Below, piece by piece: positions 15,608 through 22,577 of a stretch of 23,845 nt of DNA. Within the stretch, counting starts at the first letter, position 1. The number at the start of each line of letters is the position of its first letter. The notes beneath the pieces were generated by a model. The model was not told the origin of the DNA and made no database searches. It saw only the letters and a program-made list of their open reading frames with translations. Origin of the DNA: Paracoccaceae bacterium (lineage in GTDB: Bacteria; Pseudomonadota; Alphaproteobacteria; Rhodobacterales; Rhodobacteraceae); NCBI GenBank assembly GCA_021648225.1, contig JAKITE010000031.1:1-23845 (forward strand), in the 5' to 3' direction. A program made the translations under genes and the position numbers.

Positions 15608-16387
15608 ATGACAGCCACTGCATTTGAAAAATCGCTTGACGCCTTGCAGCAAAATGACCAACGGGTCTGGTCGCTGATTGTGACCCTGTTTGGCGATATG
15701 GCCCAAGGCGAGCAAGACCGGATTTCGGCCAGCCAACTGGCAAAAATCACCGATATTCTGGGCATAAAACCCGAAGCAACCCGCGTTGCCCTGCACCGTT
15801 TACGCAAAACCGGCTGGCTGATCAGCGAAAAATCGGGCCGCAACAGCCGCTATGCTTTGTCGGAATTTGGCCGGGCGCAAAGCATTTCTGCCAGTGCGCG
15901 GATTTACGGGGAAACCATGGCTAAATCCGGCGATTGGCATGTGTTGGTCTTGCCAGCAAAACCGCTGCCGGCGCGCAATGCCATGGCCAAACCGTTGCTT
16001 GAAACCGGCTATGTGGCGCTGAATAATTCGGTGTTGCTGGGCCATGGCGCGCCGCCTGAAATATCTGAATTTATGGTGCTTTTAGGGTCGGATGGCCCTG
16101 TGCCCGACTGGGTGAAATCACTGGTTTTTCCAGCAAAACTTGATCTGGCTTTTTCCGAATTTATTCCGCATTTGCAATTGGTTAAGCAGAACCTGCCTGC
16201 TGATTTCACCTCGCTGGAAACCATCGCTTTGCGGGTTTTGCTGGTGCATCACTGGCGAAAGCTGGTATTGCGTGTCCCTGATTTGCCCGCAGGCCTGCTA
16301 CCCCGAAATCTGGCAGAGCCGCAATGCAGGCAATTGGTGTGCGAAATCCTGCAACAGCTGGGCCAGCCAGATTTGACAGGCTTATAA
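15608..16387 (+). CDS. paaX: PaaX-family transcriptional regulator
   Basis: Phenylacetyl-CoA-responsive repressor family. 259 aa, shorter than the ~307-316 aa of E. coli and Pseudomonas PaaX. Seen: N-terminal winged helix ISASQLAKITDILGIKPEATRVALHRLRKTGWLISEKSGRNSRYALSEFGR (~35-85), the hallmark PaaX motif, then the PaaX middle and C-terminal domains with HHWRKLVLRVPDLPAGLLP near the end. The start ATG at 15608 has no good Shine-Dalgarno; it sits nine bases after the paaZ stop and may rely on coupling. It lies inside the catabolic operon between paaZ and paaJ, and a perfect inverted repeat starts within its stop codon. Two paa-type regulators (this and the TetR gene) in one cluster implies layered control. 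Confidence 0.9.
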   Translation: MTATAFEKSLDALQQNDQRVWSLIVTLFGDMAQGEQDRISASQLAKITDILGIKPEATRVALHRLRKTGWLISEKSGRNSRYALSEFGRAQSISASARIYGETMAKSGDWHVLVLPAKPLPARNAMAKPLLETGYVALNNSVLLGHGAPPEISEFMVLLGSDGPVPDWVKSLVFPAKLDLAFSEFIPHLQLVKQNLPADFTSLETIALRVLLVHHWRKLVLRVPDLPAGLLPRNLAEPQCRQLVCEILQQLGQPDLTGL

Positions 16388-16427
16388 TGTTACAAATTTC
16401 CATCAAATAACAAAATATTGTAACATT
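16386..16427. repeat. Perfect 10-bp inverted repeat AATGTTACAA / TTGTAACATT between paaX and paaJ
   Basis: AATGTTACAA (16386-16395) and its exact reverse complement TTGTAACATT (16418-16427) are separated by 22 AT-rich bases, centre to centre 32 bp or about three helical turns. Each arm is itself a near-dyad TGTtACA, so two separate protein dimers could bind. It lies directly upstream of the predicted paaJ promoter. The bound regulator is unknown; PaaX is the nearest candidate. Confidence 0.7.
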
Positions 16428-16431
16428 TATC

Positions 16432-16460
16432 TTGCTTGGCAATTGACGCTCGGCTAGGCT
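16432..16460 (+). promoter_or_regulatory. Predicted promoter of the paaJ-paaABCDE segment
   Basis: TTGCTT (16432-16437) and TAGGCT (16455-16460) are 17 bases apart, putting the start near 16467 and the two repeat arms at about -76 and -44. An internal promoter fits the 95-base gap after paaX in an otherwise near-gapless operon. By-eye prediction. Confidence 0.4.
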
Positions 16461-16482
16461 CGCCCAAAAGGGGAAGTCCATA

Positions 16483-17685
16483 ATGGACGCATATATTTGC
16501 GATACAATTCGAACACCGATCGGGCGCTATGGCGGCGCGCTGGCATCTGTTCGAACCGATGATCTGGCCGCATTGCCGATTGCCGCCTTGATGCAGCGCA
16601 ACCCGTCGGTTGATTGGGCCAGCCTTGATGATCTGGTCTATGGCTGCGCCAATCAGGCAGGCGAGGATAACCGCAATGTCGCCCGCATGGCGGCATTGCT
16701 GGCGGGCCTGCCGGTGGAGGTTCCGGCGCTCACAATAAACCGGCTTTGCGCCTCGGGTATGGATGCGGTGGGCATGGCGGCGCGGGGCATAAAATCCGGC
16801 GATTATGATCTGGCCATTGCGGCTGGGGTTGAAAGCATGAGCCGTGCGCCTTTTGTCATGCCAAAGGCCGAAACTGCCTTTTCGCGCAGCAACACGGTTT
16901 ATGACACCACCCTTGGCTGGCGGTTTGTAAACCCTAAAATGCAGGCGCAATATGGCATAGATTCCATGCCGCAAACCGCTGATAATGTTGCGGCTGAATA
17001 TAATATCAGCCGCGCTGACCAAGACGCGTTTGCGGCAAGGTCCCAATCTCGCTGGGCTGCGGCCCATGAAAAAGGTATTTTTGCGGATGAAATCATACCG
17101 GTTTCCATCCCGCAACGCCGCGCTGATCCGGTGGTTTTTGACACAGACGAACACCCGCGCCCTGACACAAAACTTGAAAAACTGGCAGGGCTGCGCGGCA
17201 TAAACGGCCCGGAATATTCCGTCACAGCCGGTAATTCCTCAGGCGTTAATGACGGTGCAGCCGCGATGATACTGGCCAGCGAGGCTGCCGCGCATCAAAA
17301 CGGCCTGATCCCCATTGCCCGCATTGTCGGCATGGTGGCGGCTGGTGTTGAACCCCGCATCATGGGCATTGGCCCCGTGCCTGCCGCGCAAAAACTGCTG
17401 GCCAGATATGGCTTGAAAATCACCGATATGGACGTGATTGAACTGAACGAGGCTTTTGCCGCGCAAGCCCTTGCCAGCCTGCGGGCGCTGGGCTTGGCCG
17501 ATGATGCCCCGCACGTAAACCCCAATGGCGGCGCGATTGCCATGGGCCACCCGCTGGGCATGTCGGGCGCGCGTATGGTTATGACAGCCGCAAAACATTT
17601 ACAGCGCAGCGGCGGGCGATACGGGCTTTGTGCCATGTGTGTCGGGGTCGGGCAGGGCAGCGCAATTCTTTTGGAAAGGGTCTGA
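16483..17685 (+). CDS. paaJ: 3-oxoadipyl-CoA / 3-oxo-5,6-dehydrosuberyl-CoA thiolase
   Basis: Thiolase acting twice in phenylacetate breakdown, releasing acetyl-CoA each time and ending in succinyl-CoA. 400 aa, the family length (~401). Seen: nucleophile C89 in INRLCASGMDAV, H356 in NGGAIAMGHPLGMSGAR and the second catalytic C386 in CAMCVGVGQG; VESMSRAPFVMPKAE is typical of PaaJ/PcaF. A strong GGGGAAG precedes the ATG by six bases. The stop lies one base before paaA, so the gene is translationally linked to the oxygenase genes. PcaF of the beta-ketoadipate pathway is nearly identical in sequence; the context decides for PaaJ. Confidence 0.95.
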   Translation: MDAYICDTIRTPIGRYGGALASVRTDDLAALPIAALMQRNPSVDWASLDDLVYGCANQAGEDNRNVARMAALLAGLPVEVPALTINRLCASGMDAVGMAARGIKSGDYDLAIAAGVESMSRAPFVMPKAETAFSRSNTVYDTTLGWRFVNPKMQAQYGIDSMPQTADNVAAEYNISRADQDAFAARSQSRWAAAHEKGIFADEIIPVSIPQRRADPVVFDTDEHPRPDTKLEKLAGLRGINGPEYSVTAGNSSGVNDGAAAMILASEAAAHQNGLIPIARIVGMVAAGVEPRIMGIGPVPAAQKLLARYGLKITDMDVIELNEAFAAQALASLRALGLADDAPHVNPNGGAIAMGHPLGMSGARMVMTAAKHLQRSGGRYGLCAMCVGVGQGSAILLERV

Positions 17686-17686
17686 T

Positions 17687-18673
17687 ATGTATGCTCAAGA
17701 GGTAAAAACCGATGGCAAAGGCGTCAAGGCGCGCAAAGATATGTCTGAACAGGAAATCGCCTTTCAAAACCGCATAGATGCGTTTGAAAAGATCGAACCG
17801 ACAGACTGGATGCCCGATGCCTATCGCCAGACCTTAATCCGCCAGATCGGCCAGCACGGCCATTCCGAAATTGTCGGCCAATTGCCCGAAGGCAACTGGA
17901 TAACCCGCGCGCCAACCCTTGAGCGCAAGGCGATTTTGCTGGCCAAAGTGCAAGACGAGGCCGGCCATGGATTATACCTGTATTGCGCCGCTGAAACGCT
18001 GGGGGTCAGCCGCGATGACCTGACGCGCGATTTGCTGAACGGCAAAATGAAATATTCGTCGATCTTCAATTACCCAACCCTGAACTGGTCCGATATGGGC
18101 GCGGTGGGCTGGCTGGTGGATGGCGCCGCGATTGTTAATCAGGTGGCGCTGCAACGCACATCTTACGGGCCGTATTCCCGCGCCATGGTGCGGATATGCA
18201 AAGAAGAAAGTTTCCATGCCCGTCAGGGCTATGACATCATGATGAAAATGTGTGCGGGCACGGCTGATCAGAAAAACATGGCCCAGGATAGCCTGAATCG
18301 ACTGTGGTATCCGGCCCTGATGATGTTCGGCCCGCCGGACAAGGATTCCGTGCATTCCGCCCAATCCATGGCATGGAAAATCAAGGTGATGAGCAACGAT
18401 GAAGGCCGCCAGAAATTTGTAAACCAGACCATCCAACAGATTGAACATCTGGGGCTGGAACTGCCCGATCCGAATATCAGGCTGGATAAAACCACCGGCG
18501 ATTACAGCTATACGCAACCGGATTGGCCCGAGTTTTTTGACGTGATCAACGGCAATGGCCCCTGCAACGTAGACCGCATGGCGGCGCGCAACAAAGCATG
18601 GGATGATGGCGCATGGGTGCGCGACGGGCTGATGGCGCACGCCGATAAAACCCGTATTGCAGCGGCGGAGTAA
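17687..18673 (+). CDS. paaA: 1,2-phenylacetyl-CoA epoxidase catalytic subunit PaaA
   Basis: Di-iron catalytic subunit of the PaaABCE multicomponent oxygenase, which epoxidises the ring of phenylacetyl-CoA. 328 aa from the ATG at 17687 (E. coli ~309). The start is chosen for GGAAAGGG upstream; a longer reading from 17630 would lie within paaJ. Seen: ferritin-like four-helix region with metal-ligand motifs ERKAILLAKVQDEAGHG (E79, E91, H94) and CKEESFHARQGYD (E173/E174, H177), both strongly conserved in PaaA. It is followed, unusually, by a membrane-protein gene rather than paaB. Confidence 0.97.
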   Translation: MYAQEVKTDGKGVKARKDMSEQEIAFQNRIDAFEKIEPTDWMPDAYRQTLIRQIGQHGHSEIVGQLPEGNWITRAPTLERKAILLAKVQDEAGHGLYLYCAAETLGVSRDDLTRDLLNGKMKYSSIFNYPTLNWSDMGAVGWLVDGAAIVNQVALQRTSYGPYSRAMVRICKEESFHARQGYDIMMKMCAGTADQKNMAQDSLNRLWYPALMMFGPPDKDSVHSAQSMAWKIKVMSNDEGRQKFVNQTIQQIEHLGLELPDPNIRLDKTTGDYSYTQPDWPEFFDVINGNGPCNVDRMAARNKAWDDGAWVRDGLMAHADKTRIAAAE

Positions 18674-18677
18674 CGCA

Positions 18678-19070
18678 ATGAACCCTCCGTCCAGATTATT
18701 GCGCGGGCTTTTATTGCTGGTCTCGGCCTGTTTTCTGGCCATGGCTGCCGCGCATTTTCTGGGCCTGAAATACCCGTTGCTATTTGTCTATTACGATACG
18801 CCGTATTACGCCTATCAAGACCGGATTATTGCGGCAACTCTGCTGCCCTACGCGGTCATGTTTTTTGCCACATCGCGCCATAAATTGCTGTTGCCCTATG
18901 CGCTTTTTGCGCTCTGGATCACAATTTTTGGCCTGTCCTATATCAATCTTTCGGATGAACTTGCGCTGGTAATAACCGACCAGACCACGCGGGTTTACTG
19001 GCTCCAGACCGCTGTTTTTGCGGCTTTGGCGCTGGTGCTTACCCTGCTAACCTTAAAGGAAAAACCATGA
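18678..19070 (+). CDS. Unrecognised four-helix integral membrane protein between paaA and paaB
   Basis: 130-residue hydrophobic protein that I do not recognise. From the ATG at 18678, four bases after the paaA stop, to a stop that overlaps paaB by four bases (ATGA). Predicted membrane segments at about 9-29, 49-64, 70-89 and 108-127, with a basic N-terminus (RLLR) and basic C-terminus (LKEKP), giving both ends in the cytoplasm. The first periplasmic loop is Tyr-rich (VYYDTPYYAYQ). No cysteines beyond C18 and no catalytic motif are visible. Base composition resembles its neighbours and both junctions are tight, so it is a true operon member. Because it splits two subunit genes of a soluble oxygenase, roles in substrate entry, membrane docking of the complex or stress sensing can be imagined; none is shown. 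Confidence 0.88.
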   Translation: MNPPSRLLRGLLLLVSACFLAMAAAHFLGLKYPLLFVYYDTPYYAYQDRIIAATLLPYAVMFFATSRHKLLLPYALFALWITIFGLSYINLSDELALVITDQTTRVYWLQTAVFAALALVLTLLTLKEKP

Positions 19071-19351
19071 AAAATGAATGGCCCATATGGGAAGTATTTA
19101 TTCGCGGCCAACACGGCATGAGCCATCGCCATGTCGGGTCATTACACGCACCCGATGCCAAAATGGCCATGAAAAACGCCCGCGATGTCTATACCCGCCG
19201 AAACGAGGGGCTAAGCATCTGGGTGGTGCAGGCGGCTGATATTTCCGCCTCCAATCCGGCAGAAAAAGGCCCGTTATTTGATCCCTCCAACAGCAAAATC
19301 TATCGCCACCCGACGTTTTTCAATATCCCCGACGACATAGGATCAATGTGA
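19067..19351 (+). CDS. paaB: Phenylacetyl-CoA epoxidase subunit PaaB
   Basis: Small subunit of the epoxidase, thought to bridge PaaA-PaaC dimers or help PaaE contact them. 94 aa, the normal length (~95). Seen: the PaaB signature WPIWEVFIRGQHGMSHRHVGSLHAPDAKMAMKNARDVYTRRNEGLSIWVV and the C-terminal YRHPTFFNIPDDIGSM. Start overlaps the preceding membrane-protein gene by ATGA and its stop overlaps the paaC start, so all are translationally coupled. Confidence 0.96.
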   Translation: MKNEWPIWEVFIRGQHGMSHRHVGSLHAPDAKMAMKNARDVYTRRNEGLSIWVVQAADISASNPAEKGPLFDPSNSKIYRHPTFFNIPDDIGSM

Positions 19352-20103
19352 TGGACCCGCTATTTCAATTTTTACTGCGTATGGGCGACAATACCCTGGT
19401 GCTGGGGCATCGCGTTTCGGAATGGTGCGGCCATGCCCCCGTGCTGGAAGAAGACATCGCACTGGCCAATACAGCGCTTGATCTGATCGGCCAAACCCGG
19501 ATGTGGCTGGGGCTGGCCGGAGAGGTCGAGGGCGCAGGCCGCTCGGCAGACGATATCGCCTTTTTGCGCGACATATGGGATTTTCGAAATTTACTGCTGC
19601 TGGAGCTACCGAACGGTGATTTTGGCCAGACCCTGATGCGGCAATTCTTGTTTGATGCATGGCATTCGATCCAGCTTGGCCATCTGGTAACCAGCAGCGA
19701 TCCCCGCATCGCGGCAATTGCCCAAAAAGCCGTAAAAGAAGTAACTTACCATGTCGAACGCTCGGCGGATACGGTTGTCGGGCTTGGCGATGGCACGGCT
19801 GAAAGCCATGATCGCATGCAGGCCGCGCTGGAATATTTGTGGCCTTATGTTGGCGAAATGTTTCAATCCGATGCGGTTGATATTGAAATGGCGGCACGGG
19901 GCATTGCCCCTGATCCGGCCAGCCTGCGCAAAGATTTCGACGCGCTGGTTGGCAGGGTGTTAAGCCAGGCAACCCTGACCATTCCGCAGGATAATTTCGC
20001 CCAGAAAGGCGGCAAAACCGGCGTGCGCCATACCGAACATCTGGGCCATATCCTGTGCCATATGCAATGGCTGCAACGGGCCTATCCGGGGGCAAACTGG
20101 TGA
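19351..20103 (+). CDS. paaC: Phenylacetyl-CoA epoxidase structural subunit PaaC
   Basis: Ferritin-like partner of PaaA, which it stabilises without binding iron itself in known homologues. 250 aa from the ATG at 19351 (E. coli 248); a GTG one codon earlier (19348) is an alternative. The ATG shares its first base with the paaB stop (TGATG), and AGGA lies about eight bases upstream. Seen: LLRMGDNTLVLGHRVSEWCGHAPVLEEDIALANTALDLIGQTRMW, FLFDAWHSIQLGHL, and GVRHTEHLGHILCHMQWLQRAYPGANW at the C-terminus, all characteristic of PaaC. One base separates it from paaD. Confidence 0.96.
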   Translation: MDPLFQFLLRMGDNTLVLGHRVSEWCGHAPVLEEDIALANTALDLIGQTRMWLGLAGEVEGAGRSADDIAFLRDIWDFRNLLLLELPNGDFGQTLMRQFLFDAWHSIQLGHLVTSSDPRIAAIAQKAVKEVTYHVERSADTVVGLGDGTAESHDRMQAALEYLWPYVGEMFQSDAVDIEMAARGIAPDPASLRKDFDALVGRVLSQATLTIPQDNFAQKGGKTGVRHTEHLGHILCHMQWLQRAYPGANW

Positions 20104-20104
20104 A

Positions 20105-20563
20105 ATGAACCCGTCCCTCGATCAGATATGGCAATGGCTGGCACAGGTGCCAGACCCCGAAATCCCCGTGATTTCGGTGGTTGATCTGGGCATTGTGCGC
20201 GCTGTGAAATGGCAAGGGGACAGGCTGAAAATCGCCATAACCCCGACCTATTCGGGCTGCCCTGCCACCACGGTGATCAGTGCCGATATTGAATCAGCCC
20301 TGCGCCGGAACGGTATTAAAAATATCGTGATAAACCAACAGCTTGCCCCGGCATGGACCACAGATTGGCTAAGCGATGCGGGCCGCGAAAAGCTGCAAAA
20401 ATACGGCATTGCCCCGCCGCAAAATTCCGGCGCGCCTGCTGCCTGCCCGCAATGCCAAGGCACTGATCTGGAAAAAATAAGCCAGTTTGGCTCCACCCCT
20501 TGCAAGGCGCTTTGGCGCTGTAAAACCTGCCTTGAACCCTTTGATTATTTCAAATGCCATTAA
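20105..20563 (+). CDS. paaD: Phenylacetyl-CoA epoxidase iron-sulfur assembly factor PaaD
   Basis: MIP18/DUF59-family protein required for active epoxidase, probably for maturation of the PaaE iron-sulfur or PaaA metal site; not part of the final complex. 152 aa (E. coli ~165). Seen: N-terminal MIP18 domain (1-~90) with VPDPEIPVISVVDLGIV and TPTYSGCPATTVI (C52), then a C-terminal zinc-ribbon-like part with C114, C117 (CPQC), C133, C139 and C142 (CKTC) and a final C151. A ribosome site AAGGA overlapping its stop serves paaE. Confidence 0.96.
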   Translation: MNPSLDQIWQWLAQVPDPEIPVISVVDLGIVRAVKWQGDRLKIAITPTYSGCPATTVISADIESALRRNGIKNIVINQQLAPAWTTDWLSDAGREKLQKYGIAPPQNSGAPAACPQCQGTDLEKISQFGSTPCKALWRCKTCLEPFDYFKCH

Positions 20564-20572
20564 GGAAATCCA

Positions 20573-21637
20573 ATGCCCCGTTTTCATGACCTGACCATCA
20601 CCGATATTCACAAAACCATCCGCAACGCGGTGGTGCTGACGCTGCAACCAAACGATCCGGCCCAATTTGCATTTTTGCAAGGCCAATACCTGACCTTCCG
20701 ACAGGATTTTGACGGTGTTGAGCTGCGCCGCTGCTATTCGATCAGTGCCGGTAAATCCGAGGGCCTGTTGCAGGTCGGCATCAAACAGGTAGATGGTGGC
20801 GTGTTTTCCACATGGGCCAATAATGATCTGGCAGTTGGCGATGTGCTGCAATCCATGGCACCAACGGGAAATTTCCACACAGACCTTGATGAAACTGCGC
20901 AAAAATCCTATCTGGCATTTGCCGGTGGTTCGGGCATAACGCCGGTGATTTCAACCCTGAAAACCATTCTGGCAACCGAGCCGAATTCGCAATTCACCCT
21001 TGTCTATGCCAATCAGAACGTCAATTCGATCATGTTTCGCGAGGAGTTGGAGGACCTGAAAAATACCTATCTAAGCCGCCTGACCCTGATTCATATTCTG
21101 GAGCGCGACAGCCAGAATATAGACCTGTTCGCAGGCCGGATTGATGCGGAAAAATGCGACCTACTGTTCAAACACTGGGTCGATATTAACAGCGTTGACA
21201 CCGCCTTTATTTGTGGCCCCGAACCGATGATGCTGGCGATTGATGCCAGTTTGAAAACCCACGGCTTAACCCAAAACCAGATCAAGATGGAGCTGTTCAC
21301 CGCCCCCCAGCAAGGCCGTGCCAGCCAACCGGCCAAACATCAAAACACCGCGCTGCCCGATGGCGCGCAGGCCACCATAACCCTTGATGGTGCCACCCGC
21401 AGCATAACCATTGATAAAAACCGGTCCCTGCTGGAGGCCGGTCTGGCCAGCAAAATCGACCTGCCATATTCGTGCAAAGCAGGCGTATGTTCATCCTGCC
21501 GTTGCAAGCTGACAAAAGGCGAGGTCGAAATGATTGCCAACCACGCATTGGAAGATTACGAGGTCGAAAAAGGCTATATCCTGTCCTGCCAATCCTATCC
21601 GATCACGGCCGAAATCAGCGTAGATTACGACCAGTGA
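20573..21637 (+). CDS. paaE: Phenylacetyl-CoA epoxidase reductase subunit PaaE
   Basis: Electron-transfer subunit passing electrons from NAD(P)H through FAD and a 2Fe-2S centre to PaaA. 354 aa, usual length (~356). Seen: FAD-binding motif RRCYSIS (52-58), NAD(P) motif GGSGITPVISTL (118-129), the ICGPEPMM segment (213-220) and a C-terminal plant-type ferredoxin domain with cluster cysteines C301, C306, C309 and C339. Last gene of the plus-strand paa operon; the stop is only 10 bases from the end of the convergent LysR gene and no clear terminator lies between them. Confidence 0.96.
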   Translation: MPRFHDLTITDIHKTIRNAVVLTLQPNDPAQFAFLQGQYLTFRQDFDGVELRRCYSISAGKSEGLLQVGIKQVDGGVFSTWANNDLAVGDVLQSMAPTGNFHTDLDETAQKSYLAFAGGSGITPVISTLKTILATEPNSQFTLVYANQNVNSIMFREELEDLKNTYLSRLTLIHILERDSQNIDLFAGRIDAEKCDLLFKHWVDINSVDTAFICGPEPMMLAIDASLKTHGLTQNQIKMELFTAPQQGRASQPAKHQNTALPDGAQATITLDGATRSITIDKNRSLLEAGLASKIDLPYSCKAGVCSSCRCKLTKGEVEMIANHALEDYEVEKGYILSCQSYPITAEISVDYDQ

Positions 21638-21647
21638 TTTCACAGCC

Positions 21648-22478
21648 TTAAACCTGCGCCAATACCCAGTGTTTGAACTTTTCCGCAGCGGCATTTTGCA
21701 CCGGCTTTTGCGGCTGGGCAATGTAATAGGCCGCGTCATTGATAAACCGCTCACCCACGGTTTTCAGATCTCCGCGCGCTAATTCCGCCTCGATCAGAAA
21801 TTCCGGCATCAAGGCCACGCCGATGCCCGCGATACAGGCCTGCGCCAGTGTTGCGAAATGCTCAAACGTCATGTCCGCGCCGGTATTTCCGCCAAAGTTT
21901 TCCCAAGCATCGGGTCGCGAATGCAGGGTTAGTTTCTGTGCGTCTTCTACCCGCCCCGAAAAACCGGCAGCGGCCACCGGCACCATGGTTTCAGCCATGA
22001 TCAGAGTGCAATCCACCCCCAGCCAATCGGGCAAGCCGTGGTAAATGGCAATATCCAAGCTTTGGCTGGTAAAATCAAACTGGCCAATGCGAGTTGTGAA
22101 ATTCAGCGTAATATCAGGGTGTTGCGCTACAAACCCCGAAATTCGAGGCATCAGCCAGCGGGTGCCAAAGGTCGGCAAAACCGCGATATTCAACACTTGG
22201 TCTTGGCGTTTTGTGACGATCTGAAGGGTTGCATCACGAATAATCCGCAAGGCTTGGCTGATCTCCTCCGCATATTGCGCGCCGGTTTTGGTAAGGATTA
22301 CACGGCGGTTGGCGCGGTCAAACAGTGCAGTTCCCAGCGCGGTTTCCAATGCCGCCACCTGTCGGCTCACGGCGCTTTGGGTCAGTGATAATTCTTTGGC
22401 CGCCAAAGAAAACCCACCCAGTCGCGCCACGGCGTCAAAGGCAAGCAATTCAGTGGTAGAAGGGATAAACTGGCGCAT
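21648..22478 (-). CDS. LysR-family regulator (GcvA/GcdR-like), divergent from gcdH
   Basis: 276-residue LysR-type regulator, somewhat short for the family (~300). Seen: N-terminal winged helix LLAFDAVARLGGFSLAAKELSLTQSAVSRQVAALETALGTALFDRANRRVILTKTG (~11-67) with recognition helix LTQSAVSRQVAALE, then a periplasmic-binding-protein-like effector domain (NIAVLPTFGTRWLMPRISGF, SLDIAIYHG, ACIAGIGVALMPEFLI) of the GcvA subgroup. It is divergent from gcdH across 99 bases, the arrangement of GcdR/gcdH in pseudomonads, so glutarate or glutaryl-CoA is a plausible effector. Its target could also include paaE-side genes, which is less likely. Confidence 0.9.
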   Translation of the reverse strand: MRQFIPSTTELLAFDAVARLGGFSLAAKELSLTQSAVSRQVAALETALGTALFDRANRRVILTKTGAQYAEEISQALRIIRDATLQIVTKRQDQVLNIAVLPTFGTRWLMPRISGFVAQHPDITLNFTTRIGQFDFTSQSLDIAIYHGLPDWLGVDCTLIMAETMVPVAAAGFSGRVEDAQKLTLHSRPDAWENFGGNTGADMTFEHFATLAQACIAGIGVALMPEFLIEAELARGDLKTVGERFINDAAYYIAQPQKPVQNAAAEKFKHWVLAQV

Positions 22479-22518
22479 AGCTATTCATAAACGGAATACT
22501 GCCATGAAGCAATATCGT

Positions 22519-22563
22519 TTGAAATAACCCTAAACCCTGTTAGACACGCGCCTAACCCTGTTA
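22519..22563 (+). promoter_or_regulatory. gcdH promoter region with 21-bp-phased direct repeat
   Basis: AACCCTGTTA occurs at 22533-22542 and again at 22554-22563, exactly 21 bases apart (two helical turns); a partial copy AACCCT lies at 22526-22531. TTGAAA (22519-22524) with TAGACA (22541-22546) is a possible promoter, putting one repeat in the spacer and one across the start of transcription. The second copy ends just before the AAGGA of gcdH. Confidence 0.45.
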
Positions 22564-22577
22564 ATAAAGGAATACCC

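Noticed and set aside
16386..16427. Reading the paaX/paaJ inverted repeat as an intrinsic terminator
   Set aside because: The stem is AT-rich with a 22-base loop and no U-run follows; an operator fits better.
19343..20215. 290-codon open frame on the minus strand
   Set aside because: Opposite paaC and the start of paaD; rich in Arg and Pro, without a domain, as expected of a shadow frame.
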